Source of the DNA: Emiliania huxleyi CCMP1516
Lineage: Eukaryota; Haptophyta; Isochrysidales; Noelaerhabdaceae
Length of the DNA: 64,000 nt
NCBI RefSeq assembly: GCF_000372725.1
Contig: NW_005202428.1
Span: 2,215,854 to 2,279,853 of the forward strand
Direction of reading: 5' to 3'
Made by a program: the position numbers and the translations under genes. Below, in pieces: positions 9,844 through 21,100 of the stretch (position 1 is the first letter of the stretch; each line of letters begins with the position of its first letter). The notes beneath the pieces are model-generated. The model saw only the letters and a program-made list of their open reading frames with translations, ran no database searches and had not been told where the DNA came from.

Positions 9844-11818
9844 ATGTATATGCGGCTCCCCGCGCCTGCGCTAGCCCCCGCCTGGCACGCCGCCAATGTT
9901 CTGGCGCGCAGCGGCAGCGTAGCCAGCTCCGAGGTCCGGCTCGACGACGCGGACTCAGCGCTCGACCTGCAAACACTGAGCTTCTTAGTGGGAGCCGCGG
10001 CGTTGTGGGGCACCTATCCGACCTGCGTCAAGCTGCTCTACTCGGCGGGCCCTCCGCTCGACCCGAGCATCGTTGTGCTTCTCCGCTTCATAATCATGGC
10101 CGCTGTCTCGTGCTCCGCGCTGTTCGCGACCACGCCGCGCTTCACGCTCCTCCGGCGCTACGTCACGGCCGCTGAGGCGGCGTCGATGGCGTGGTCGGAG
10201 CAGCTGGAACGGCGTGTACCGGCGAGCGTCTACGTGGCGGCGCTCGAGCCTAGATGCGGAGGACAGACCCTCTTCCCCGACCAGAGCGCGAGAGGACACG
10301 TCGTTCTGTGTTGCGCTGTGTTTAGCCGTATTCAGACCCTCGCAGGCGCTCGAGCTTGGTATCCTCGGAGGGCTGGGCACCTTCCTGCAGACGCTCTCGC
10401 TCTCGCAGATCCCGGCGCTCACCGCCGCGGTGCTGTACTCGACTGTCAACGTGATCACCCCGGCGCTGGCGGCGCTGGCGGGAGCGAACGCACAGGAGCG
10501 GGAGGTGAGCGCGCGGACGTGGGCCGGCTGCGCCCTTGGCCTGATCGCGTCCTGCTGGGCCCTCGTCCCTGACGTGGGCCTGCTGCCGCAGGTGCGGGAC
10601 ACGTCCGAGACACGTCATAGACACGCCCGAGACACTCGCGTCGCTGCTCTCGCCAGTCACGCAACGCTTCGCTCTCACCCGCCGACTCGCCGCCCGGCGT
10701 TTCCCGCTCCGCAGTCGCTGCCGGCGAGCGTCGGCGGCGGCGAGGGCACGATGCTGGCGGCGAGCTTCTGCTATGCGGCGAGCAAGGTGCCGCGGGAGAC
10801 GGCCGTCCCACCTCGCTTGAGCCGTCCCTCTCCTCCGCTCCCTCCCGAGCACTCCCTCCCTCCGCTCCGAGGTGCGGCTCAGCTCGCACCTCCGCCACCA
10901 CCCGCCCGACGACATCGCCGTCGGCCGCCTCGTCGGCCAGGCCGGCTGCGCCGCAGCCTTCCTCGGCTTGGTCGACAAGACGCAAGCCGTGCACGAGCTG
11001 CTGCCAGAGCAGGCGCCCCCCCCCCCCTCCCCCGTCCCCCCTCACCGCTCGCCCTTTGCCCCCAGCCCAGACCCCCCCCCCTTCAGTGCAGCACTGCACC
11101 GCAGCCCTCGCCGCCCCTTGCCCTCGCCTGCAGACGCCCCCCCCTTGCCCGAGCAGGCGGGCGGCCTCGCCGAGCCTGCAGACGCCGTCCTCGCCGAGCT
11201 GGTCACTTGGGCGAACGGTTTCACGCCGCAGCAGCTCGGCGAGACCGCCGAGAGACCGCCGAGAGACCGCCGAGGGGGCCTCCCGCCGCAGTAGCCCAGC
11301 CTTGCACCACCCCTCCCTCCTCCTCGCCTCGCTCCCCTCGCCTCGCTCCTCCTCGCCCTCGCCGTGCGCCGCCTTCCCACGCCTCGTGCGCACGCGCCTT
11401 AATGCACAGGCCTCCTCCTCGCCTCCTCCCTCCTCTCCGGCGCGGGAGCGACCTGGTTCCAGTCCAACGGGCAGCGAAAGGCGTCGGCGCCAAAGGCGCA
11501 GCTCTGGTGCGCGCCTGCCCGCCCCTCCTCCTGCCGCCCCCCTCCCCCCCTCCCCCCCCCTCGCCCCTCGCCCCTCCTCTTCACTTGGTCTCGTGTGGTG
11601 GCAGGTTTGCGATGACGCCCGTCTTTGGCGCCGTCTGGGCGTACCTCATTTTGGGCGAGGCGCTCACCTACCACGAGTGCACGGGCGCGGCGCTCGTCGT
11701 GGGAGCCATCGTCCTCTCCATCCCGCCGCCTCGCGACCGCAGTCAGGCGGCGGCGGCGGCGGCGGCAGCAGACGCGGAGGCGGAGCCGGCGGGCGGGGCC
11801 CCTCGCGAGAGATTGTGA
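9844..11818 (+). CDS. EamA/DMT-family membrane transporter
   Basis: A drug/metabolite transporter of the ten-helix EamA type. Exon 1 (9844-10239) starts MYMRLPAPALAP and contains LSFLVGAAALWGTYPTCVK; exon 2 (from 10346) contains LELGILGGLGTFLQTLSLSQ and LYSTVNVITPALAAL. Later exons give VGGGEGTMLAASFCYAASK, the segment ATWFQSNGQRKASAPKAQL near 11449-11505, and finally RFAMTPVFGAVWAYLILGEA, the highly conserved end of the second EamA repeat. Intron 1 (10240-10345) is GC-AG and starts GCGCTCGAGCCTAG, nearly the same as the next exon's GCGCTCGAGCTTGG. Intron 2 (from about 10591) contains three GACACG words. A poly-Ala/Glu tail ends at 11816-11818. Substrate unknown; plastid phosphate translocators and nucleotide-sugar carriers are relatives. 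Confidence 0.8.
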
Positions 11819-12048
11819 CGAGTTTTTTGCGCTGACTGTGCGTCTATTACATACATAAACTTAAACAACAAATATGAACACGCCCGGGGGCACACTAATC
11901 GACTCGTTCCTTGGATGGTGGCCGCCAGAAAAAAGGAAAAGTTCGTGAGAACGAAAAGCACAAAACGCGGAAACGAAAAAAGTCGAGCGTTCCAATTCTT
12001 GTTTTTCGGGTCTAACTCGTACGTCCACAGCGGCGTTCACAACGAAAC

Positions 12049-12614
12049 ATGATCGACGACGAGTATCGCTCCGCGCGCGGCCGGCCCGGCGTCTTTGCAG
12101 GCACGTCCGTCCGCCTGGTGCTGCTCACGCTCTGCGCGGCTCTCTGCGTGCACTCGGCGCTGGCGTGGCCAGCGGCGAGCATGCTCTCGCTGGCGCGCGC
12201 CTCGCTCGCCCGCGCTGAGGCTGAGGAGGAGAGGAGCGTGATCAAGCTTGGCCGCAACCGCGCGGCGGCTGCCAGCGCGCAGCGCCGTGCCGCATCGGCA
12301 CGCGCCTCCAACACACCACTCGCAAACGGAAGCCTCGCCCACCTGTGCCGCACCCGCCGCCTTCTCACTCTCCCTACGGTCCGGCGGTGCACTACGCGTC
12401 GCTTAACGCTCGCCTCCCGTGCCATCAGATGACTGCCGAGCTCGAGAGGTTGCGTGCGGCCGAGGATGCGGCACGGACACAGCTCGAGGCCCTCGGGGGC
12501 GTCGACGGCCGCGGCCGCGGCGTTGGTCTTGGAGGTGGCGACTGGATCCCTCACGGCCTCGCGGTCCCGGTTGCGGGGCTGCACGGGAGCACGGCGACAG
12601 GGACGATGGCATAG
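12049..12614 (+). CDS. Hypothetical single-pass membrane or secreted protein
   Basis: ATG 12049 opens MIDDEYRSARGRPGVFAG followed by a hydrophobic segment (VRLVLLTLCAALCVHSALAW), a signal anchor or signal peptide. A basic Ala/Arg-rich part follows. A second open frame, 12345-12614, contains MTAELERLRAAEDAARTQLE, a short coiled coil, and ends with a Gly-rich tail. The two frames would be joined by an intron between about 12300 and 12430 (a CAG lies at 12427). No family recognised. The separate frames could instead be unrelated. Confidence 0.4.
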
Positions 12615-13589
12615 GTCCTAGATCCTAGGGTAGAGCAGTGGTGCCAGTGGGCGATTGATGGAAACGAGGAAGACGGTCCGGGATTTCCGGTCTTTGATTT
12701 CCTCGGTTCCCCGCCCGAACCGATTTGAGAATCCCTAAAAAAAATCTCTGTGGCGGAAACTTGCGGTCGCTGGACGTTGTTGGTTTCATCTAGGCTGGGA
12801 CCATGCTAGGCGCTGGCCCGCACATGTTCTGCAGCTTGGTGTGCCAAACTCGACACCTCGACACCCCTCGACACCGCTCGACACCGCTCCAGCACCGCTC
12901 GACACCACCTCGACACCGCTCGACGCCACCTCGACACCTCTGATGATCCTAACACGGAGACTCCCAACTATCTGATGATCCTAACACTAGAAGACACAGC
13001 GAGGCTGGCCTTTTGGAGGGCCCCCCCTTCCGCCGGACCGTTTCCCTCTTTCCCACTCCTTCCGCTACAGTGCCGCTACTCTCTTTTTCTTTTCCTTCTC
13101 CGGGCCCCTACCGTAGATCCCATCTACGATTCCAGTATTGTGTTTTCGTCTTCGCCTTAATAAATTTCTTTTCCATCCGGTCGAGAGGGACGCCTCATTC
13201 AGGCACGCCTTCCTGCCGCTCGTGCTGCACCGCTCTCCGGCTCAATTCGCCGCTGCGCAGAAGCCCACAAGCACCCGCAAGGTTAGCTCGATGGACGCAA
13301 GGTTAGCTCCATGCGCATCACAAATCTTACGAACGGTCGACCCATCTGGCATCAGAGCCACAATCCGAGGGTATCGCGCCGCAACCCCGCGCATTTCGCC
13401 CCAGCAGAGGCTGCAGCAGATGAGCGATGTGGAAAAAACACCACTGTAAAGTGGAGAGTACTTGGGGTTGAGTGGGCTTGCTTGCTCTCTACGCCAGAGA
13501 GCAAAAATATAACAAAAGAAATCTCCTTGGCGGGAACTCACCTTGTGCGAAAATCTTGCACTCTCTTCTCATCGTGTCACACGCACCCA
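12615..13589. repeat. Intergenic spacer with CTCGACACC minisatellite
   Basis: Bases 12848-12942 are about nine degenerate copies of CTCGACACC(G/C). Flanking them, TGATGATCCTAACAC occurs twice (12941 and 12972). Bases 12748-12795 (CTGTGGCGGAAACTTGCGG, then CTGGACGTTGTTGG) resemble the hairpin at 14120-14180. No gene is seen. The rest is moderately AT-rich and may include the promoter of the downstream element. Confidence 0.55.
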
Positions 13590-13740
13590 GTGTAGAAGAA
13601 TTTAAACAAGACAACTCTCTCTCACAGCACACAGGCTCGACACAGGTGCGAACTGGCGCGTGCTAGTACTATCACCGGCACACCACCGGAGCCGCCTAAG
13701 CGACTCCGTTAAGAACGGCAATGCACTTAGCTCCGTGCAC
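13590..13740 (-). repeat. 3' tail of a LINE-like retroelement, copy 1
   Basis: The minus-strand sequence GTGCACGGAGCTAAGTGC ... GGAGTCGCTTAGGCGGCTCC ... CGCGCCAGT ... is shared with 34365-34500 on the plus strand over about 135 bp with scattered differences. Here it directly follows the stop codon of a retroelement-like reading frame, so it is likely the 3' untranslated tail of that family. Confidence 0.6.
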
Positions 13741-14110
13741 AATGCCGCTGTCCCCGCACGCTAGCACCTAGCTCGTTCACCGTCTGCCACGCCACGCCCA
13801 CGGCGGTGTGGAGAACGACAGACAAGCGCTGCATCTGCAGCCCGTGCCAGTTCTTGGTGGTCCATGTGACCTCATCGAGGTGCTGAGCGTGCGAAAGTTT
13901 GTTACTCAGCTGGTCCGCCGCCTGCCGAAGAATTCTGCGGACGCCGTCCCCGAAGCCGCCGAACGTCTCGAAGTCGAGCAAACGCAGGTCGCAATTCTTC
14001 TCCCGCGCGAACCGGTAGTCGCCCTTCTTGTAGGGGGCCGTCACAGGTGCCCCTGCCTCCGCCTCCGCCTCCCCCTCACTCTTCCCATTCCTCCTCTTCC
14101 GCCGCCGCCG
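13727..14110 (-). pseudogene. C-terminal fragment of a LINE-like retroelement protein
   Basis: The minus-strand frame reads APVTAPYKKGDYRFAREKNC, LLDFETFGGFGDGVRRILRQ, AADQLSNKLSHAQHLDEVTW, then MQRLSVVLHTAVGVAWQTVN, ending at 13727. The order 'FETFGGFG ... NKLS ... TTW ... QRLSVALH' resembles the C-terminal ends of retroelement open reading frames in algal and dinoflagellate genomes, from memory of such sequences. No reverse transcriptase core is present upstream, where the Tudor gene starts on the other strand; the copy is 5'-truncated, as is usual for LINEs. Confidence 0.5.
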
Positions 14111-14116
14111 TGTAGA

Positions 14117-14182
14117 AGAATCTGTGGCGGGAACTTCGCGGACGTTGTGGTTCATGGAGCCACAACGTCCAGCGGTCGCTCG
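14117..14182. repeat. Imperfect hairpin repeat
   Basis: GGACGTTGTGG and CCACAACGTCC face each other across a 7- to 9-base loop at about 14142-14171. The related arm CTGGACGTTGT occurs at 12767. The hairpin covers the presumed start codon of the following gene, so it may have delivered the first exon or lie in its 5' leader. Confidence 0.45.
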
Positions 14183-16794
14183 GAAAGACCACCGGCTTTC
14201 TACCGAGTCCCTCGTCTCCGACAAGGGCGCCCCGCCGCTCTCGGAGGCGGCGGTTCGAGACGTCGCACTACGTATCGACTTGCCTGCGCCGCCCGCGCCC
14301 GCACCGCGGCGCACGAGCGGCCGCGTTGCGAGCGTCGCACCAGAGACCAAGGCGGCTCTCTCGCGCGCCAAGCGGTACGGCCGAGAGGTGCTCGGTCGGC
14401 GCGTGCGAGTCTTCTGGCATGAGGAGCAGACCTGGTACACGGGACGCGTCAAGGACTTCACTGAGGTGCAGCAGGAGCATCTCGTCTTGTACGACGATGG
14501 CGACTCCCAGTACGAAGCCCTCGGCAAGGCGCGGTGGGAGAGACGCCCTCTCTGCCCCCCCCCCCCCCCTCACCCAATCTCCCTGGCCGCAGATGGAGGC
14601 GCTCGGCCACCTGCAGTGGGAACCGGACGAGGCTGCTGCCGCTGCTCCTGCTGCCAAGCGTGGACGCGCAGACCGGACTAGCGATCCGGCCAAGTCTGCC
14701 ACCACTGCCGCCGCCGAGAGGGACCCGCACGAGATTGTGACGGCAATCGTGTGCGACGGCTGCGAGGGCGAGTTCGAGCTGCCAGACGGCATTGTCGTGC
14801 CGGAGGGCGATTGGTCCCCAGCAAGGGTTGCGGGTAGGCGCGGCGGGGACGTCGCGGGAGTCCCTCTGGCGTCTCCCCCTCGTAGGTTCTGCGCTGCTTG
14901 CGCGCCCGCCGCGCCCAAGTCCGCCTCTCCGCCGCGCAAGCGGCCGCGGCAGGGGGCGGCAGAGCCGGCGCCCAAGGCTTCGGCAGCGCCAAAGGCGACC
15001 GCACCCAAGGCGGCGGCGGAGGCGGTGCAGGCGGCGGAGGCGGAGGCGGCGGCTCCGGCGGAGGCGGAGGCGGCGGCTTGGGCGGCGGAGGCGCGCGTTT
15101 GGCGGCTTGCGACCCGCGGCCCGCTCTGCCACGTGCCCACGCTCCTGGAGCACGTGGGACGGGAGTCCGCGCCGGTGGCCGCCGCGGCCGCGGGGTCGCT
15201 TCCGCCGGCCGCCGCCGCAGAGGCAGCTTTGCTCGGCGCTGTCGGTGGCCCTAGATGCGGCGGTAGATGCGAGGGCTGCAGATCTGCGCTGCACAACACG
15301 CTCCTCGCTCCCCCCCCACCACCCCTGCCCCACCCTCCCTCCCTCTCTTCGCCGCGCAGGCGGGTGGCTCGCTTGCTCCAGCCAAGCTGACAGCGGTGGT
15401 GCGCGCCGCGCTGAGCGGGATGGGGGACGACAGCGACGAGGATAGCGACGACAGCGACGACGGCGGAGGTGGCGGCGGCGGAGGAGGAGGAGGGAGCGGC
15501 GGAGGTGGAGAGGCGTCGAGTGCGCTCGAGCAGCTCGAGCTGTGCCGCCCTGGGAAGCTCGCGACCCTCTCGCTCTCCCTCGGCGCGGCGCGGCTGCGCA
15601 TCCCGCCAGAGGCGCTCCCGCACACAACATACGCACGCACGCACGCACACGCTCAGCGCACTCTCAATGCGCTGCGGCGCGCGCGTGCCAAACTAGCGCG
15701 TCGAGACGTCTGCCTCGCCCTGCCTTGCCTCACCCTGCCTGACCTCAGGTGCTCTCGTGGCTCTGGCACGGGGCACTGCAGCCCGCCCGACCTGCAGCCG
15801 CACCTGCTGCGAGCGCGGCCCTCCGGGCGGCGGCTGCGGCGGCGCCGGCGGCGCCGGCGGTGGCAGACACAGCCGCGCGCCACGAGCAGCTCGCGCCGAC
15901 GCTGCGGAGTTTGCTCGCCGAGATGGCGCCGGCGCGGGAGGGGGAGGCGGCGGCGGCGGCGGCGGCGCGTTCACACCGGGCGGTGCCTGTCCTCCGGATC
16001 GTCATCGACGCGATGCGCCGCAGCGTGCTCTCTCCCGTCGCTTCGAACGTCGCTTCGAGCGAGGAGGTTGCCGTGGCCGCATGCGCCTGCCTTGCCAGCA
16101 CCAACCCGCGCGCTGGCGCGGCGGCGGCCGCGCTGATCGACGCGCTGTGTGCGGCCGGCTCCGAGACAGTTCCGAGCCACTTCCGAGCCATTTCCAAGAC
16201 GGTGCCCACGGAGGCGGTGCGTGATGCGGCCGCGGCTGCCTTCACCGCGCTGCCGTGCGCCGTGTCGCGCGGCCGCTTTGTGCGCTCGCTGCGAGGCCTC
16301 TCAGTGGAGGCGGGGTCCGGGCTAGACGCGGAATACCTCACACACCCGCCACCCGAAGCCACTGGAGCCAGCCTCTCGTCTCCACCAGGGCGCACCGCAC
16401 GATCACTCGTACCTAGGCGGGCTTGCTGTGCTCGCTCCTCGAGTCTCCTTCCATCGGCGGAAAGCAGAGCCCCTACTTCGGCGCCGTTGACGGCGCCGCT
16501 GCCTCTGCCACGCTCGCCGAGGCCCTCCCACCGCTGCTGCGGCTGCGGCCGAAGCGGCCCGCCGCCGACGGCGTGCTCATCCTGCAAGGCGCGCTTCTCT
16601 CTTGCGCCGAGGCGCGCGGGCTGCTCGACGGGCGGGGAGAGGGACCCGGCCAGCTGACTGCCACCTCGCGTGCGGCGCTGGCTGCGTCGTGCGGGGAGCT
16701 CGCCGCGTGGGCAGAGCGGCACCGCGCCAGCGGCCACGCCTCTCTCGGCTCTGGCTTTCGGCACGCACAGGCGCGGCTCGCGGGGCCCGAGTAG
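14154..16794 (+). CDS. Tudor-domain nuclear protein with helical repeat C-terminus
   Basis: The start is probably ATG 14154 (MEPQRPAVARKDH). Residues about 85-140 form a Tudor domain very like that of PDS5 and plant chromatin proteins: GREVLGRRVRVFWHEEQTWY, then VLYDDGDSQYEAL. A C-rich pair (VCDGCEGEFELPDGIVVPEG ... RFCAAC) suggests a small zinc-binding fold, split by an intron. Low-complexity Ala/Glu and Asp/Ser/Gly stretches follow (SDEDSDDSDDGGG). The C-terminal 330 residues are Ala-rich helices (VLRIVIDAMRRSVLS, LLRLRPKRPAADGVLILQGA) that look like armadillo or HEAT repeats. It ends at 16792-16794. Several introns are needed, at about 14528-14590, 14835-14886, 15250-15360, 15650-15748 and 16330-16417. 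Chromatin or cohesin association is an inference from the Tudor type. Confidence 0.6.
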
Positions 16795-17029
16795 CTGCCT
16801 CGTGTCTCGAGAGAAAGGAATCGTCAAGCGAGTGCAAGCGCTCCCCAAGGCCCACAAAAAACGAGAGTTCGATACTCTGCTTGCTGTACACAGACACACA
16901 CAACTGCTGAGTTCCTTTGATATTGACCTTTAAAACCTTTTCCTTTGAAAAACAAACGCGCTGGGAGCCGACACACGCGGTGTGCCGGCCGGCGGGGCAA
17001 ACGAAAAGGCATGTGATGAAAAGAGGTCT

Positions 17030-18043
17030 TCAAGTAGACGACGAGTTGGCTCGCGCCTCCTCCTCGGCCAAATGGAGGAGCACGTCCGTGCCGAGCAGCT
17101 CGCGCTGCGTCAGTGCGAGCCGGTACATGCCCTTGTACGCGGCAGCGCGCGCGCCGTCGCCCGCGCCCGAGTGCAGCCTCGCGAGCTCCCTCAGGGTCGC
17201 CTGCACCTCTGACTCGACCAGAGGCCACGTCGCCGCCACCTGCGCGCATGGCCCTCCGGTAGGGCGCTCGTCGGCGCCGCCGGTGCGCGCCGGCGGCACC
17301 GCCCCGCCCATGAGGGCCCTGGCGCCATCAGCGGTCGGCGAGCGCGGCGGCATCGGGAATGCGTACAGGCAAAAGATGGCGTGCGTGGCGAACACGCAGC
17401 GCAGCGCCGCGCGCAGCTCGCACTCGCGGCCAGCGACGGCATCGCCGCCGCCGCCGCCGCCGCCGAGCGCGCGGTGCAGCGACGCGAGGTCGACCCGCGC
17501 CAGCACATGCTCCGCAGGCCGCTCCTGTGGACGTGTCGTGGACGCGTCGGAAACGTCGCCGGCAAACGTCGCGGGCGGTGGGCGTGGGCGTGGGCAGAGG
17601 AGGGGCGGGCCACACAGCACGACTCCGCACCCAAAGAGCGGTATGTGGAGGAGGTGTCTCGGAAGTGTCGCGTGCGCTCTCCTGCTGAGGCAGCAGTCTC
17701 AGCGCCGCCTCGAAGTGCTCCTTCGCGACGACCAAGGAGGCGAGGGCTGCGGCGCTCGCAGATTCGGGCCGGCCCGCCGCAGCGCGCTCTGCCTCCCGCC
17801 GCATCAGCAGACCGAGCCGGTACCGCGCGTCGCCCGCCGCGGCCCGCGCTCCGCACCGCTCCAGCCGCGCAGCCGCCTCCACCATCAGCTTGGAGGCCGC
17901 CGCCGCCGCCTCGGCCGACCGCGGCGCGTACGGAAGCGAATCCTCGAGACGCACCGCCTGCATCAGCTGCGTCCGCCCAACCTCGAGCTCCGCCTCGATC
18001 CACAGCGAATCGCAACCGCCTTCGGCACCGACGACCGCGCCCC

Positions 18044-18090
<47 letters not shown>

Positions 18091-18103
18091 ACGCCGCCGC
18101 CGC

Positions 18104-18136
<33 letters not shown>

Positions 18137-21100
18137 CTCCTTCTTGCCCGGGCAGGTCGTCGCGGGCGGTGCTGGCCAGGCCCTGCGCCTGCTCAAACGC
18201 GGCGACGCACCGCTCAAAGTCCTGCAGCTCCGCCGCAGACATCTCGGAGGGCGCCGGCACCGAGCCGCCCTGCGCTGCCGCCAGCCGGCGCGCCGCTGCG
18301 GGCAGGAGCTCCGAGGAGGCGGCGCCTCCGCCGCCGGCAGAGGCCGGCACGCCGGTTAAGCCCGCGTGGTCGGGCGGCCCGGCCACGTCGAGGCGCGAGC
18401 GCAGTGTGCGCCCGAAGGCGATCGACATGATTGCGGCCGAGCGCGGGTCCGACGTGGAGCGGAAGAGCTCGACACCCTGGTGGTAGTGGCGGCAAGCCTT
18501 CGTGTACCGGTCCGACACGGCGTACAACTCGCCGAGCTGCTCGTACGCCGCGCGTAGCCGTGCGTGCGTGGCGGCGAGCGACGCGGCGGGCACCTGCGGC
18601 ACGTACCGACGACGCGACGTCAGATGTGCCATGGGCGTGTGGACGTGTCATGGCGGAAGGCGCCTGCTTGACCGCCGACAGGAAGAAGCCGATGGCGAGC
18701 TTGTAGTTGCCCTCCGCATCGGGCGCAAACGCTACGATCGTCGGCGCGCCGTCGCCGTCGGCCGCCATGGGCGGAGGTGTCGATGCGCCGGGGGAGGGGC
18801 CAGGAGATAGCGCAGGGGACGGCGCCGAGGACGGGGTCCCTCCGCCAGCGACGCTGGATGGGGCTGCCCCCGCCAAGGGCGGCGTCCGGGGCGCGGGCGC
18901 GGGCGCGGCGGCGGGTGCGGGCGCGGCGGCAGGTGCGGGCGCGGCGGCGTCCGCCGCCTCGCGTGCGGGCTCGCTCGCGGTTGGCTCGCCGGCGGAGGAG
19001 CGCAGCACCGCGACGGCCCACGGCGGGATCTGCAACTCGCGGTCCTCGGCGGCGAGGCGCAGCTCCTCCGCATGCCTGTTGGCGACATTCACCGAGCGTC
19101 ACGGGGCAGTCGGTCAGTTCGCTCAAGAGGCGCGCTTCGCGTGCCGGGCGAGCGCCGCGCGCGCCGCCGCCGGCTCGGACGCGGCCGCTTGGTCGGCGAC
19201 GAGGCGGCACGCGTCGGCGAGGGTCACGAGCCTGTAGGTGGAGACAAGTGGGGCGGACACCCGTGAGCCAAGTGGGGCCGAGACCAGTGGGGTGGGAGGG
19301 GAGGACGAGTCACACGGCGCCGGCAGCCCCTCGACGCGTGGCGCTTGTTCGTGGAGCATGCGCGAGACTGCGTGCCCGCTGCATGGCGGCCGTCAGGGCG
19401 TGGCTATGTCTTCCCCATCTACGCCCACGCGCAGAAAGCCACGCTCCCCCGCCGTGGCGACGGGCGGAGCCGCCCGCTGCCCTTGAGGAGAGAGCGCGAT
19501 CACAGGCGCGCGCAGCGCGGCGTGCGCGCGCGCCGCGCGCCGTAGTGTCGCCACTGCACGGCCGTATCGACCGGCGAGGACGTAGCGGCGCGCCGTCGCC
19601 AGCTCGGCGCGGCCAAGCTTGGCGATGATGCGGAGGAGGCGCGGCGGCGCGGCGCCGGGCCGGCAGACGCCGCGCAGCGCGCCGATGCCGGCGATGAGCT
19701 CGCGCGCTGCCGAGCGGTGCGCCGCGATGGCGGCGAGGGCCGCCTAGCCAGCAGTCACGGTCGGGCTCCATCCGAGAGACCTCCGGGATGCGGCCCGCGA
19801 AGACGGCCAGTACGACCTCCGACGGACCGTCGCCGTGGCGGGGCGGCTCGAGCGCGCCGCCGGCCGAAGGGAGGGGCTCTAGCTGGTGGGCCTCGAGGAG
19901 GTGCGAGTCGGCGAGGCCCTCGTGCGCCGCTGCCGCGAGGGGCAGCTGCGCCCTCCCTGGCTCCGACTGCTCGAGCAGCCGCACGCACGAGCGGAGCAGG
20001 CTGCGGCGGCGGGCCGCCTCCGGCCGGCTGGACGGAGAGAGGCGCTCCGCCATCCTCCAGCAGAGGAGCGCCACCTGCATCACAAGTGGACCCACTCAGT
20101 CAAGTGGTCGCCTCAGCCACCCCGCGCGCAGAGGAGCGCCACCGGCTCCGCAAACGGGTGCGCCGCCGCCTCGTCGTCTTTGTCGAACCCGATCCCCTCC
20201 TCCTCGCCGCCCTCGCTCCCGCTCTCACTCCCGCCCTCGCTCCCGCCGACCGACCCGCCGCCGCCGGCCGACCCGCCGCCGCCAGCCGACCCGCCGCTGC
20301 GGGCAGCGGCGGCGGCATCAGCGGCGGCGTCCGGCTCCGGCTCGCCCAGCTCCAGCACGCTGATGTCGTACAGCTCGAGCTCTTGCCCGCCGTCGCGCCG
20401 GACGAGCCAGTAAGTTGCCGCCTCGCGCGTGCAGTGCTGCTGAAGGAAGCGGAGCACCTGCACGGGGGTGGCGAAGAACGGACGTCCGCCGAGTCCGCCG
20501 GTCCGCCGAGGCTCGCTGCAGGGCACGGAGCACCGACACGGCGCAGGAGGAGACGGCAGCCGGGGAGAACCCGCCGTCTGTGCAGATGCCGCCGCCAGCA
20601 GGGAGCGAGTCTGTCGGCACCGCCCGGTATCCCTGCACCACACCGCCGTTGTGCAGGCAGATGCCGACCTCCGACGAGGAGGACATGACGGCGTCGAGCC
20701 AGTAGTCGAGGCAGACCAGCGAAGTGACGTCCGAACGCGCGTCGTGCAGGGCGACTGAGACGCCCGACGCTGCGTAGCCGGCCTACACGTGTCCGTCCAA
20801 TCCCAGCTCCTCCCGGGCAGTCTCGCCGAGCTCGCCCGACGCGGCGGCCGCTCGCCGACGAGTGCGACGTGTCGATCGAGGCGGCGCCGCCCGGCCCGTC
20901 GTGCCTGCAGATGAGCGTGTCCGACCCGAGCAGCACCTGGAAGAGATCGGTGTGAGGGATGGAAGAGGAGGCGTGTCAGCAGCGTGCCCGGCCCGCGCGG
21001 CACCGAGAGGCCGCCCAGCTGCCACCGCACCACGCGGCGGAAGCCGCGCGGCGCCTCCTTGTCCGGCATCCACTCCTCCACGTCCGAGTCCGACTCCTCT

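Noticed and set aside
13808..14422. Plus-strand open frame covering the retroelement fragment
   Set aside because: Antisense of the LINE-like C-terminus; it has no family features of its own until the Tudor exon begins in another frame.
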